Of a stretch of DNA of 64,000 bases, positions 29,892 to 37,935 are shown piece by piece. A model generated the notes under the pieces. It saw only the letters and a program-made list of their open reading frames with translations. It was not told the DNA's origin and did not search any database. Made by a program: the position numbers and the translations under genes. The DNA is from Corallococcus macrosporus (lineage in GTDB: Bacteria; Myxococcota; Myxococcia; Myxococcales; Myxococcaceae), in NCBI RefSeq assembly GCF_017302985.1, contig NZ_JAFIMU010000008.1, positions 1 to 64,000 on the forward strand. The letters run 5' to 3'. How positions within the stretch are numbered: position 1 is the first letter of the stretch; each line of letters begins with the position of its first letter.

Positions 29892-31364
29892 TCAGGACAC
29901 CGCTTCGAGGACGGGGCCCGGGCCGCTGTCCGAGTCCGGCCCCTTGGGCGAGCGCGGCTTCATGCTGCGGCCGGCCACTTCGTACTGCTTGAGCAGGCGG
30001 CGGAAGTTGGAGCGGTCCACGCCAGCCGCGCGCGCCGCGCTGGACACGTTGTGGTTGTTCTTCTCCAGCAGCGCGGAGAGGTAGCGGCGCTCGAAGGCGC
30101 GCATGGCCAGGCGCTTGGCCTGGGCGTACGGCAGGTGCGCCAGGCTGAACACCTCCACCGCCGAGTCGGCCTGGGGCGCGGCCTGGAAGCCGGGCGGCAG
30201 GTCCTCCACGTCGATGGCGTCGTTGGCCGTCAGCACCACCGCGCGCTCGATGACGTTCTCCAGCTCGCGCACGTTGCCCGTCCACCGGTTGCAGGTGAGG
30301 GCCTCCATGGCGCGCGGGCTGATGCCGGTGACCTTCTTGTCCGCCTTGGCGGCGTAGACCTTGAGGAAGTGGTGCGCGAGCAGCGGCACGTCCTCCGGGC
30401 GGTCGCGCAGGGGCGGCAGGTCGATGGTGATGACGTTGAGGCGATAGAAGAGGTCCTCGCGGAACTTGCCCTGCTCCTTCGCGCGGGACAGGTCCACGTG
30501 CGTGGCGGCGATGACGCGCACGTCCACCTTCACGGGCTCGTTGGCGCCCACGCGCTTCACTTCACCCTCCTGCAGCACGCGCAAGAGGCGCACCTGGGTG
30601 GCCGGGGGCACGTCGCCAATCTCGTCCAGGAAGATGGTGCCGCCGTCGGCCGCCTCGAAGAGGCCCTTCTTGTTGCCGGTGGCGCCGGTGAAGCTGCCCT
30701 TCACGTGGCCGAAGAGCTCGCTCTCCAGCAGCGTCTCCGTCAGCGCGGAACAGTTGACGGCGACGAACGGCTTGTCGCGGCGGGCGCTGCGGTAGTGGAT
30801 GGCGCGGGCGACGAGCTCCTTGCCCGTGCCGCTCTCACCCTGGATGAGGACGGTGGCGGTGGAGTGGCTGACGGTCTCCACCAGCTTGAACACGGCGCGC
30901 ATCTGCGAGGACTGACCGATGAGGTCCTCGAACTGGCTGCGCGCGGTGAGCGCCTCCTCCAGCGCGCGGGTGCGGTCCTTCAGCGCCTTGCGCTCGGCGG
31001 CCTTGGCCACCGTGAGGCTCACCTCGTCGATGTTCTCGAAGGGCTTGGTGAGGTAGTCGTACGCGCCCGCCTTCACCGCCTCCACCGCCGTCTCCACGGT
31101 GGCGAAGGCCGTCATCATGATGACCTCCACGTCCGGGCGGTCCGCCTTGATGGCGCGCAGCAGGTCCATGCCGGAGAGGTGCGGCATCTTGATGTCGAGC
31201 ACGACCACGTCGATGGACGGGTCCTTCGCCGCCGCGAGCCCCTCCACCGCGTCGTCGATGGCGACGACCGGGTGGCCTTCCCGCTGGAGGATCTGGGTGA
31301 CGGCCTTGAGGACGACGGAGTCGTCATCCACAACGAGGACCTTGGCGCGCTTGACTTGGTTCAC
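29892..31364 (-). CDS. NtrC-type sigma-54-dependent response regulator
   Basis: A 490-residue protein. Start GTG 31364 has GAGAGG upstream and overlaps the kinase stop by four bases (GTGA). Receiver domain: DDD at 13-15, phospho-acceptor Asp57 (VVVLDIKMP) and Lys107. AAA+ domain: Walker A GESGTGKE (176-183), the sigma-54-contacting loop as GSFTGA (221-226; more often GAFTGA), then IFLDEIGD and RWTGNVRELENVIERAV. A Fis-like helix-turn-helix closes the protein (AARAAGVDRSNFRRLLKQY). It should activate sigma-54 promoters when phosphorylated by the kinase encoded just upstream. Confidence 0.95.
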   Translation of the reverse strand: MNQVKRAKVLVVDDDSVVLKAVTQILQREGHPVVAIDDAVEGLAAAKDPSIDVVVLDIKMPHLSGMDLLRAIKADRPDVEVIMMTAFATVETAVEAVKAGAYDYLTKPFENIDEVSLTVAKAAERKALKDRTRALEEALTARSQFEDLIGQSSQMRAVFKLVETVSHSTATVLIQGESGTGKELVARAIHYRSARRDKPFVAVNCSALTETLLESELFGHVKGSFTGATGNKKGLFEAADGGTIFLDEIGDVPPATQVRLLRVLQEGEVKRVGANEPVKVDVRVIAATHVDLSRAKEQGKFREDLFYRLNVITIDLPPLRDRPEDVPLLAHHFLKVYAAKADKKVTGISPRAMEALTCNRWTGNVRELENVIERAVVLTANDAIDVEDLPPGFQAAPQADSAVEVFSLAHLPYAQAKRLAMRAFERRYLSALLEKNNHNVSSAARAAGVDRSNFRRLLKQYEVAGRSMKPRSPKGPDSDSGPGPVLEAVS

Positions 31365-32941
31365 GGCAACCTCTCGAGCTGCAGGGGAATGGGCAGGAAG
31401 ACGGTGAAGCGGGAGCCCTGGCCCACGTGGGTGTCCACCTGGAAGGTGCCCCCGTGGTCCTGGACGATGCGATAGGCGATGGACAGGCCCAGGCCGGTGC
31501 CCTCGCCGGGCGGCTTGGTGGTGAAGGACGGCTCGAAGATGCGCGGCAGGTGCCGCTCTTCGATCCCCGTCCCCGTGTCCGTCACCGCGAAGAAGGTCCG
31601 GTCGCCCTCGCGGCCGGTCTCCAGCGACAGGCGCCCTTCCGCCCTGGGCAGCGCCTGGAGGCCGTTCTGCAGCAGGTTGAGCACCACCTGCGCGAGCGTG
31701 CCGGGATCCCCGTACACCTTGGGCAGCCCGTCCTTGAGGCCCAGCTTCAGCTCCACCTTGGGCATGGACTTGAGCTGCGCGCGGAAGAGCACCGCGGCGT
31801 CCTCCACGCACTTGGACAAGTCGAAGAGGCGGCGGTCCTCCACGCGGCTGTGCCGGCTGAACTTCAGCAGGCTCTCCACGATGCGCTTGCAGCGCAGCGC
31901 GCTCTCTTCAATCAGCTTCAGCGACTCCAGGTCGCCCTCGCTGCGGCCCGCGTCGCGGGACATCAGCTGCGCGAAGGCGAGGATGCCGCCCAGCGGGTTG
32001 TTGATTTCGTGCGCCACGCCGCCCGCGAGCTGGCCCACCGCGGCCATCTTCTCCGTCTCGATGAGCCGGCGCGTCATCGCCTGCTCCTCCGTGACGTCGC
32101 GGTAGGTGCACACCGCGCGGTCGTCGCCCGCGAACGGGTACGCGGCCACCACGTAGCTGCGCCCGCCCTGCTGCACTTCCCCGCGAGCGCCCTTGCCCGT
32201 CTCCATGGCGGAGGGCAGCGGGCAGCCCTGGCACGGCGTGTCCCGGCCGAAGAGGTACTGGTGGCACGGGACGTCGGAGGGCACCTCTTCGATGGAGCGG
32301 CGGGCCACCTGCGCGTAGGCGACGTTGGCCCGGCGCACCGCGAAGTCCCGCGCGCGCACCACCGCGAGCGGCGTCTCCATGCAGTCGAAGGACAGCTCCC
32401 ACTCGCGCTTGGCGGTGGACAAGAGGCGCGTGCGCAGCGCGACGCGCTCCTCCAGCTCCGCGTTGAGCTGCTTGAGCTCCGCGTTCTGCTCCTGGGTGAC
32501 GCGGTAGAGCCGGTCGTTCTCCGTGTGGAGCGCGTACTGCTCGAAGGCGCTCTTCACCGTGAGGACCAGGTGGCTGTCGTTCCAGGGCTTGGAGATGAAG
32601 CGGAAGATTTCCGAGCGGTTGATGGCCTCTTCGATGGCCTGCTGATCCGCCTGCCCCGTCAGCATGATGCGCTGGGCGCGCGGGGCCTGGAGCTTCACCT
32701 GGGTGAGGAACTCCACGCCGTTCATCCCCGGCATGCGGAAGTCGGAGATGACGACCTCCGGCTGGAAGCGCTCCAGGGTGCGCAGGCCCGTTTCGGCGTC
32801 CGTCGCCGTCTCGATGTCCCACTCACCGCGCCGCAGCACCCGCCGGATGGACTTGAGGATGTTCTCCTCGTCGTCCACGAGCAGCAGCCGCCCTCGGGCG
32901 ACCGGATCCTGCGCCTGCGCTTGAGCTCCCAGGGTTCCCAT
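31361..32941 (-). CDS. Hybrid sensor histidine kinase with N-terminal receiver and Cys-containing PAS domain
   Basis: A cytoplasmic protein of 526 residues from ATG 32941 (GGAAAG upstream); the frame is open to 33007, but a sigma-54-type promoter overlaps that part. Domains: receiver (about 18-135; Asp67, Lys118), coiled coil (about 140-175), PAS (about 185-285) with Cys226, Cys237 and Cys240 in a PC-x(10)-PC-x-x-CP arrangement, HisKA with His311 (GGVAHEINNPL) and HATPase with LLQNGLQAL, DTGTGI and GEGTGLGLS. There is no transmembrane segment, so the input is either internal (redox or metal at the Cys cluster is plausible) or comes by phosphorelay to the receiver. It is coupled to the NtrC-like gene. 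Confidence 0.92.
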   Translation of the reverse strand: MGTLGAQAQAQDPVARGRLLLVDDEENILKSIRRVLRRGEWDIETATDAETGLRTLERFQPEVVISDFRMPGMNGVEFLTQVKLQAPRAQRIMLTGQADQQAIEEAINRSEIFRFISKPWNDSHLVLTVKSAFEQYALHTENDRLYRVTQEQNAELKQLNAELEERVALRTRLLSTAKREWELSFDCMETPLAVVRARDFAVRRANVAYAQVARRSIEEVPSDVPCHQYLFGRDTPCQGCPLPSAMETGKGARGEVQQGGRSYVVAAYPFAGDDRAVCTYRDVTEEQAMTRRLIETEKMAAVGQLAGGVAHEINNPLGGILAFAQLMSRDAGRSEGDLESLKLIEESALRCKRIVESLLKFSRHSRVEDRRLFDLSKCVEDAAVLFRAQLKSMPKVELKLGLKDGLPKVYGDPGTLAQVVLNLLQNGLQALPRAEGRLSLETGREGDRTFFAVTDTGTGIEERHLPRIFEPSFTTKPPGEGTGLGLSIAYRIVQDHGGTFQVDTHVGQGSRFTVFLPIPLQLERLP

Positions 32942-32963
32942 GGACTTTCCGGGAATCGACATT

Positions 32964-32979
32964 TGCAATGGCCTTGCCA
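32964..32979 (-). promoter_or_regulatory. Sigma-54-type (-24/-12) promoter for the two-component operon
   Basis: On the minus strand the sequence reads TTGGCAAGGCCATTGCAAA. It has the invariant GG and GC exactly ten bases apart and TGGCA/TTGCA blocks very close to consensus. Transcription would begin near 32953, about 12 bases before ATG 32941. Its product includes a sigma-54 activator, so positive autoregulation is plausible. Confidence 0.6.
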
Positions 32980-33072
32980 AACCAGAGATTTGGATAAACC
33001 CCGGCAATCACGCCTCTTTTCAGAGACATGACAAAAAGGGGCAAGGTCATTGTAGACCCACTGCCCCCAACC

Positions 33073-33110
33073 GGGTCAAATAGGACCCCGGGTGTTTGAC
33101 CCCTGGGTCA
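33073..33110 (-). terminator. Overlapping alternative hairpins at the end of the diguanylate cyclase gene
   Basis: GGGTCAAA (33073-33080) pairs with TTTGACCC (33095-33102). The second arm also takes part in TGACCC-CT-GGGTCA (33097-33110), which includes the stop codon. The two stems exclude each other. No U-tract is seen. Confidence 0.4.
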
Positions 33111-34058
33111 GCCTGCGCGTGAAGGCGGCGTGGAAAACAGGGGTGCCGGGGGGTGGAGACAGATGCGGTCGCGGCCCTCGCGCTTGGCGCGGTAGAGGGC
33201 CTCGTCCGCGGTGAGCAACAGCTGCTCCGGGGTGAGGATTGCGCGGTGGGGGAAGCTGGAGACGCCCAGGGAGGCGGTGACGCGCAGGGCGCCCTCCGGA
33301 CCCGCGTGCAACTCGTTGATTCCCTTGCGGATTCGCTCCGCCACGGTGAGGGCGCCGGGCAGGTGGGTGCAGGGCAGGAGGATGGCGAACTCCTCTCCTC
33401 CGTAGCGCGCCACCAGGTCCGTCTCCCGCACGCTGTGCTGGAGGGAGGCGGCCACCTCTCTCAGGACGCGGTCCCCGGCGCCGTGGCCGTGGGCGTCGTT
33501 GACGTTCTTGAAGTGGTCCAGGTCCACCAGGATGAGCGACAGGCTCTCATCGTAGCGCTGCGAGCGGCGGAACTCCTCCCGCAGCCGCTCCTGGAAGTAG
33601 CGGTGGTTGTGGACCTGGGTGAGCCCGTCCGTCACCGCCAGGCGCCTCAATTCCTCCACCTGCGAGTGAAGCGACTTCAACTGCGAGTGCGTTTCGAGGC
33701 TCCGGTAGAGCCGCAGACGCAGCTCCTCGTCGTCCCAGGGGGTCAAAATCACCTCAGCCCCCCTGCGCAGGGCAGCGAGCCGCAGGGTCCGTTCCTCCGC
33801 CGGGGCCAGAACCACCACGGCGGGTCGGGGCGCCGGGGACGGTGGGGTGAGGGCCTCCAGGAGCTCCTGGGTGGCCGCTGCGTCGGGGCCGCCAGGGCAG
33901 AGCAGGACGCCGTCTACCTCCTGGGTCAGGCCCAGGGCCTCCGGTCCCGAGCGCGCCACCCGGAGGGCGAAGTCCTCCGGGCCCAGCGTGCGCACCAGGT
34001 GGGGCAGCGACGCCTGCGAATCGTCCACGACCAGAAGCGTGTAGGGCTGGGCTCGCAC
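33108..34058 (-). CDS. Diguanylate cyclase with degenerate receiver domain
   Basis: A 316-residue protein from GTG 34058 (GGGGA upstream). The N-terminal 120 residues look like a receiver (LLVVDDSQ), but the position of the phospho-accepting Asp is Cys54 (VLLCPGG), so control by phosphorylation is doubtful. The GGDEF domain is intact: DLDHFKNVNDAHGHGAGD, the active site GGEEF (219-223), and the inhibitory I-site RETD (210-213) five residues upstream. It should therefore make c-di-GMP with product inhibition. It stands upstream of the hybrid kinase on the same strand, 166 bases apart, possibly as part of one signalling locus. Confidence 0.88.
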   Translation of the reverse strand: MRAQPYTLLVVDDSQASLPHLVRTLGPEDFALRVARSGPEALGLTQEVDGVLLCPGGPDAAATQELLEALTPPSPAPRPAVVVLAPAEERTLRLAALRRGAEVILTPWDDEELRLRLYRSLETHSQLKSLHSQVEELRRLAVTDGLTQVHNHRYFQERLREEFRRSQRYDESLSLILVDLDHFKNVNDAHGHGAGDRVLREVAASLQHSVRETDLVARYGGEEFAILLPCTHLPGALTVAERIRKGINELHAGPEGALRVTASLGVSSFPHRAILTPEQLLLTADEALYRAKREGRDRICLHPPAPLFSTPPSRAG

Positions 34059-34185
34059 CGTGTCCCCGTAAAATGATGATTACGCGGTACTATACGGGTT
34101 TTCCACGAGAAGGGCCATCGTGTTTGCCAGCGCGTTGCCCCTCTGCTAGCGAGCGCCCGTTTCCTTCTGGACGGAACAGCGCGAC

Positions 34186-34983
34186 ATGACGACCGTGGCC
34201 AAGTACCCGAGCATCAGCCTCTTCTTCCCTGCCTGGAACGAAGAGGACTACGTGGAGCGCGCCGTGAGCCGCGCCCTGGAAGTCCTGCCGAAGCTCACCG
34301 ACGACTTCGAAATCATCGTCGTCAACGACGCCTCCACGGACCGGACCCAGGAGGTCTGCGATGCGCTGGCGGCGAAGGTGCCTCAGCTGCGGGTCATCAC
34401 GCACCCGGTGAACCTGAAGCTGGGCGGGGCGATGCGCACGGGGCTGGCGGCGAGCACGAAGGACCTGGTGCTGTACTCGGACATCGACCTGCCGTGGGAC
34501 ATGCGGGAGCTGGAGCGGGCGCTGCACCTGATGAACTACCTGGAGGCGGACATGATCTGCGCCTTCCGGTTCGACCGCACGAGCGAGGGCCCCAAGCGCA
34601 TCGTGTACTCGTTCGTCTACAACCTGCTCATCCGGGCGCTGTTCGACATCCAGATCAAGGACGTGAACTTCAGCTTCAAGCTGATGCACCGCCGGGTGCT
34701 GGAGTCGATGGAGCTCAAGAGCCAGGGCTCGTTCATCGACGCGGAGCTGGTGGTGAAGGCCATCCGCAAGGGCTTCCGGGTGTTCCAGATGGGCGTGGAC
34801 TACTTCCCGCGCACGCGCGGCATCTCCACGCTGGCGTCGCCGTCGGTCATCCTGAAGATGGTGAAGGAGCTGGTGAACCTGTACCCGGAGACGCGTTCGC
34901 CGCCGCCGCCCTCGAAGCCGGTGCGCCTGCCGCCGTCGGTGCAGCAACTGCGCTCGGTGCCGGGCCACGCGGGGCGCGGGTAG
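34186..34983 (+). CDS. Family 2 glycosyltransferase, dolichyl/polyprenyl-phosphate sugar transferase-like
   Basis: A 265-residue GT-A enzyme. It shows FFPAWNEEDYVERA at the N-terminus, IIVVNDASTDRT for nucleotide-sugar binding, LGGAMRTGL, and a YSDIDLPWD metal site, all as in DPM1/polyprenyl-phosphate mannosyl- or glucosyltransferases. The conserved NFSFKLMHRRVLE block follows. There are no C-terminal membrane helices, only a Pro-rich tail, so it would be cytoplasmic or peripheral at the inner membrane. It probably loads a sugar onto a lipid carrier. The ChbG/HpnK-like gene follows after six bases and is very likely co-transcribed. Confidence 0.85.
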   Translation: MTTVAKYPSISLFFPAWNEEDYVERAVSRALEVLPKLTDDFEIIVVNDASTDRTQEVCDALAAKVPQLRVITHPVNLKLGGAMRTGLAASTKDLVLYSDIDLPWDMRELERALHLMNYLEADMICAFRFDRTSEGPKRIVYSFVYNLLIRALFDIQIKDVNFSFKLMHRRVLESMELKSQGSFIDAELVVKAIRKGFRVFQMGVDYFPRTRGISTLASPSVILKMVKELVNLYPETRSPPPPSKPVRLPPSVQQLRSVPGHAGRG

Positions 34984-34989
34984 GACTGC

Positions 34990-35826
34990 ATGGCGTCGCG
35001 CACGCGCCTCATCGTCAACGCGGATGACCTGGGCCTGCACCCGTCGCTGGACGCGGGCATCCTCAGGGCCCACCGCGAGGGCATCGTGACGAGCGCGACG
35101 CTGCTGGCCACGGGGCCTTCCGCGGCACAGGCCGTGGGCCGGGCGAAGGCGCAGGGCCTGGCGGTGGGCGTGCACCTGGCGCTGTCCACGCGGCTGCCTT
35201 GCGCGGCCCCGGCGGAGGCCGTGCGGACGGTGGCGCCGGGCGGGCGGCTTCGGGGCAGCTGGGCGGACTTCGCGAAGGCGTGGCTGACGGGGCGGGTGCG
35301 GCGCGAGGAGTTGGAGCGGGAGCTGTCCGCGCAGCTGTCCCGCGCGCGGGAGCTGGGCGCGAAGGTGGACCACCTGGACGGGCACCAGCATTTGCACCTC
35401 TTGCCGGGGGTGCGGTCGGTGGTGGAGGACATCGCCGCGCGCGAGGGCCTGCCCCTGCGGTGGCCGGATGCGCTGCCGCGCGCGTCGTGGCTCCGGGCGC
35501 CCGGGCCCGCGCTGAAGACGACGGTGCTGGCGGTGCTCGCGCGCACGGCGCCCCGGGCCCGGCCGGGCGTGCGGCGGGTGAGCGCGGGCGGGGTGTTCGA
35601 GGCGGGCCGGCTGGACGAGGCGGCGCTGCTGGGGGTGCTGGACGCGCTGCCGGCGGGGGACTTCGAGCTGGGGTGCCACCCCGGTGAGGGCGCGCCGCAC
35701 GTGCCGGAGGACCCGGCGTGGACCTATGGCTGGGACGCGGAGCTGGCCGCGCTCACGAGCCCCCGCGTGAAGGCGAAGCTCGTGGAGCGGGGCATCGTGC
35801 TCGCGAACTACGGCGAGCTGGGCTGA
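34990..35826 (+). CDS. YdjC/ChbG/HpnK-type carbohydrate deacetylase
   Basis: A 278-residue metal-dependent deacetylase-fold protein. The motifs are RLIVNADDLGLH (the metal-binding Asp pair), HREGIVTSATLLATGP, VGVHLALS, KVDHLDGHQHLHLLPGV (His ligands) and ELGCHPGEG. ChbG deacetylates chitooligosaccharides; HpnK-type relatives act on glycosylated lipids. Because it is paired with a lipid-type glycosyltransferase and near a PIG-V-like transferase, a glycolipid substrate is more likely than chitin. That is inference from context. Confidence 0.82.
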   Translation: MASRTRLIVNADDLGLHPSLDAGILRAHREGIVTSATLLATGPSAAQAVGRAKAQGLAVGVHLALSTRLPCAAPAEAVRTVAPGGRLRGSWADFAKAWLTGRVRREELERELSAQLSRARELGAKVDHLDGHQHLHLLPGVRSVVEDIAAREGLPLRWPDALPRASWLRAPGPALKTTVLAVLARTAPRARPGVRRVSAGGVFEAGRLDEAALLGVLDALPAGDFELGCHPGEGAPHVPEDPAWTYGWDAELAALTSPRVKAKLVERGIVLANYGELG

Positions 35827-35918
35827 AGGCCCCGCCCCACGCCTCGGACCGGACTGCTGTCCTCACCGATGAGAAGGTGAGAACCCCGCTGGGGCTCCCG
35901 GCGGCGCCGCAGCTCACG

Positions 35919-35943
35919 AACGGGTCCGACTGTCGGACCAGTT
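35919..35943. repeat. Palindromic repeat between convergent genes
   Basis: AACGGGTCCGAC (35919-35930), a central T, then GTCGGACCAGTT (35932-35943): a 12-bp stem with one mismatch. It is followed by GGG. It belongs to the same family as the palindromes inside the synthase linker at 58873-59250. The 22 bases at 35879-35900 also resemble sequence after one of those copies (20 of 22 identical to 59014-59035). It lies in a 151-base gap between convergent genes and could act as a terminator. Confidence 0.6.
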
Positions 35944-35977
35944 GGGCGGTGGCCCGCCGCGAACGCTCGGGCTTCCG

Positions 35978-36637
35978 TCAGCGGGCTTCGGCGTCGTAGA
36001 GCAGGTGCGGGGTCGTGTAGCCCTCGCCCAGGCCGACCACCTCGCGCACCTCGAAGCCCGCGTCACGGAGCAGCCTCACGCCGTCCACTCGCGGCTTGAG
36101 GACCATTCCGCCGCTGGCCTTGGTGCGCCCCAGAAGCGACACCATCACCCACTCCTGCGCCAGCGCCTTCGCGTGCTTCCAGGAGCGGTCGCCCTCCACC
36201 TCCTTCAGGAGAAAGCGGCCTCCGGGCTTGAGCAGACCACGCACGGATTGGAGGAATCCGGGCCACTTCGCTTCGGGCAGCAGGTACAGCACGTCGCAGA
36301 CCACCGCCGCGTCGAGCGTGTGCGGCTGCGCCTTCGCCAGCTCCTCCACCGAGCCCACGTCGAGCGTCACGTTGGGCAGCCCGGACAGGGCCTGCTTCGC
36401 CCAGTGCACCTTGCGCTCGTCCAGGTCCACGCCCAGCACGCGGCGCTCCGGCACCGCGAGCGCCATCACCGCGGAAAGGAGCCCGTGACCACAGCCGATG
36501 TCCGCCACCGTCCCGGATGGCAGGCGCGATGCCACCGCGAGCAGTGGTGCCGATGAGGCCCGCGCGTGCACGTGGAAGCGCTCGCTCGCGGGGAGCCCCG
36601 CGTAAAGCGCCAGGGCCTGGTCCATGAGTCCGCTCAT
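35978..36637 (-). CDS. SAM-dependent class I methyltransferase
   Basis: A 219-residue protein from ATG 36637, which overlaps the stop of a 21-codon frame (ATGA). It shows the SAM loop VADIGCGHGLLSAVMAL, the acidic RVLGVDLDERKV and the motif DAAVVCDVLYLLP, then LLKPGGRFLLKEVE. No substrate-specific features are recognised. It is the last gene of a set read from the PIG-V-like transferase and is convergent with the ChbG-type gene, so a role in modifying a glycolipid is possible but not shown. Confidence 0.8.
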   Translation of the reverse strand: MSGLMDQALALYAGLPASERFHVHARASSAPLLAVASRLPSGTVADIGCGHGLLSAVMALAVPERRVLGVDLDERKVHWAKQALSGLPNVTLDVGSVEELAKAQPHTLDAAVVCDVLYLLPEAKWPGFLQSVRGLLKPGGRFLLKEVEGDRSWKHAKALAQEWVMVSLLGRTKASGGMVLKPRVDGVRLLRDAGFEVREVVGLGEGYTTPHLLYDAEAR

Positions 36638-36699
36638 GACGCGCACTCCATGCTCGTGGCCGCCTCGCGCATCAGCGCATGCATCCGTCGCTTGCTCAT
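36634..36699 (-). CDS. Possible 21-codon frame linking two coupled genes
   Basis: The ATG at 36699 overlaps the stop of the PIG-V-like gene (ATGA), and the frame's own TGA overlaps the start of the methyltransferase (ATGA). The peptide (MSKRRMHALM... ending MECAS) is basic at the start and has no recognised motif. It may only carry ribosomes across the gap, or be the remnant of a gene; as a functional product it is uncertain. Confidence 0.3.
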   Translation of the reverse strand: MSKRRMHALMREAATSMECAS

Positions 36700-37835
36700 G
36701 ACACGTACTCCGCCGCGCCGTACGCCACGGTCAGCGCCAGCATCACGCAGGCGAAGCTGGCGAGCACGCCCCACCTCAAGCGCGGCCTTTCCCTCAGCAG
36801 CAGCGCCAGCGTGAGGAACAGCGGGAAGGCGGCCAGGAGGTAGCGCCCCATGCCCATGAAGTCCTTGCTGGACATGGCGGGCAGTCCCACGATGGCCAGC
36901 GTGTAGACGCCGTAGCCCCAGCCCAGCCGCTTCGCCGTGGGCCACACCAGCGCCAGCGCCCCCACCGTCACGGCCGCGTGCCCCACCAGCCGCAGGCCGT
37001 CCGACAGTGACATCTCCCGGCTGAAGCCCTGGAACCACCGCAGCTTCGCCCACGTGCGCCAGCCCGGCTTCTGGTCCCACCCCGGCGCGGACTGCACCTT
37101 CACGAACGCGAACGGCTCACCGAACGCCTTCCACTGGTAGAGCACGTACAGCACGAAGCCCGCCGCCGCGAACACCGGCAAGAGGTCCACGAGTCTCCAC
37201 TTCAGGCCGCGCTCGTGCTTCCACTCCAACCGCCGCGCCAGCAGCCCCACCACCAGCGCGGGCGCCACCGGCCGCGCCGCCGTGGCCACCGCCGCGAGCA
37301 GCACCGCCCACCCCAATTGTCCCCGCTCCAGCAGCAGGAACGCCCCGATGATGAGCAGGAGGAACAGCGCGTCCGAGTACATCGCCCCGTAGAGGAAGAA
37401 CGCGAACGGGTAGAACGCCAGCAGCAGCCCCGCGTTGCGCGCCGCCTCTTCGTCCGCCCGCGTGCGCGCCCACAGCGTGAAGACGTAGAGCGCGCCCAGG
37501 CCACACAGCATGGTGACGAGCACGCCCGCGAGGAACGTGTCCAGGTGCAGGAAGCCCAGGCCGCGCAGCACCAGCGGGTACAGGGGGAAGAACGCCACCG
37601 GGCTCTGCTGGCCGGGCGTGTAGCTGTAGCCCTCCGTCGCGATGCGCGCGTACCAGCCGGCGTCGAAGTGCGCCCAGCCCAGGAGGACGGGGGCGCCCGG
37701 CCACGTCAGCCTCGCGGGGCTGTAGCCCTGCGGGAACGCGAGCGCGGACACCGTCACCAGCGCGGTGCACACCACCAGGGCGGCGAGCCCGGCGGTCAGG
37801 ACGGCACGAGGAGCGGAACGGACCATGCGGGTCAT
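36696..37835 (-). CDS. PIG-V-like membrane mannosyltransferase
   Basis: A 379-residue polytopic protein with about eight or nine transmembrane helices. After the first helix comes GWAHFDAGWYARIATEGYSY, the lumenal/periplasmic loop with acidic catalytic-type residues typical of PIG-V/GPI mannosyltransferase II relatives (GT-C fold), and PVAFFPLYPLVLRGLG. Bacterial members use polyprenyl-linked sugars to glycosylate lipids or proteins outside the membrane. The polyprenyl-phosphate-type GT2 is encoded 2.7 kb away on the other strand. ATG 37826 is an alternative start with a slightly better ribosome site. Confidence 0.8.
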   Translation of the reverse strand: MTRMVRSAPRAVLTAGLAALVVCTALVTVSALAFPQGYSPARLTWPGAPVLLGWAHFDAGWYARIATEGYSYTPGQQSPVAFFPLYPLVLRGLGFLHLDTFLAGVLVTMLCGLGALYVFTLWARTRADEEAARNAGLLLAFYPFAFFLYGAMYSDALFLLLIIGAFLLLERGQLGWAVLLAAVATAARPVAPALVVGLLARRLEWKHERGLKWRLVDLLPVFAAAGFVLYVLYQWKAFGEPFAFVKVQSAPGWDQKPGWRTWAKLRWFQGFSREMSLSDGLRLVGHAAVTVGALALVWPTAKRLGWGYGVYTLAIVGLPAMSSKDFMGMGRYLLAAFPLFLTLALLLRERPRLRWGVLASFACVMLALTVAYGAAEYVS

Positions 37836-37935
37836 GCCCTTGGTCCAGAACCGCCCCTCGCGTCAAGTCAGGCCCGGAAGCAGGGAGAGAACCGTGGCCG
37901 GTCCCCTCCCCCTCCCCGGTGCGTCACGGCGGACT

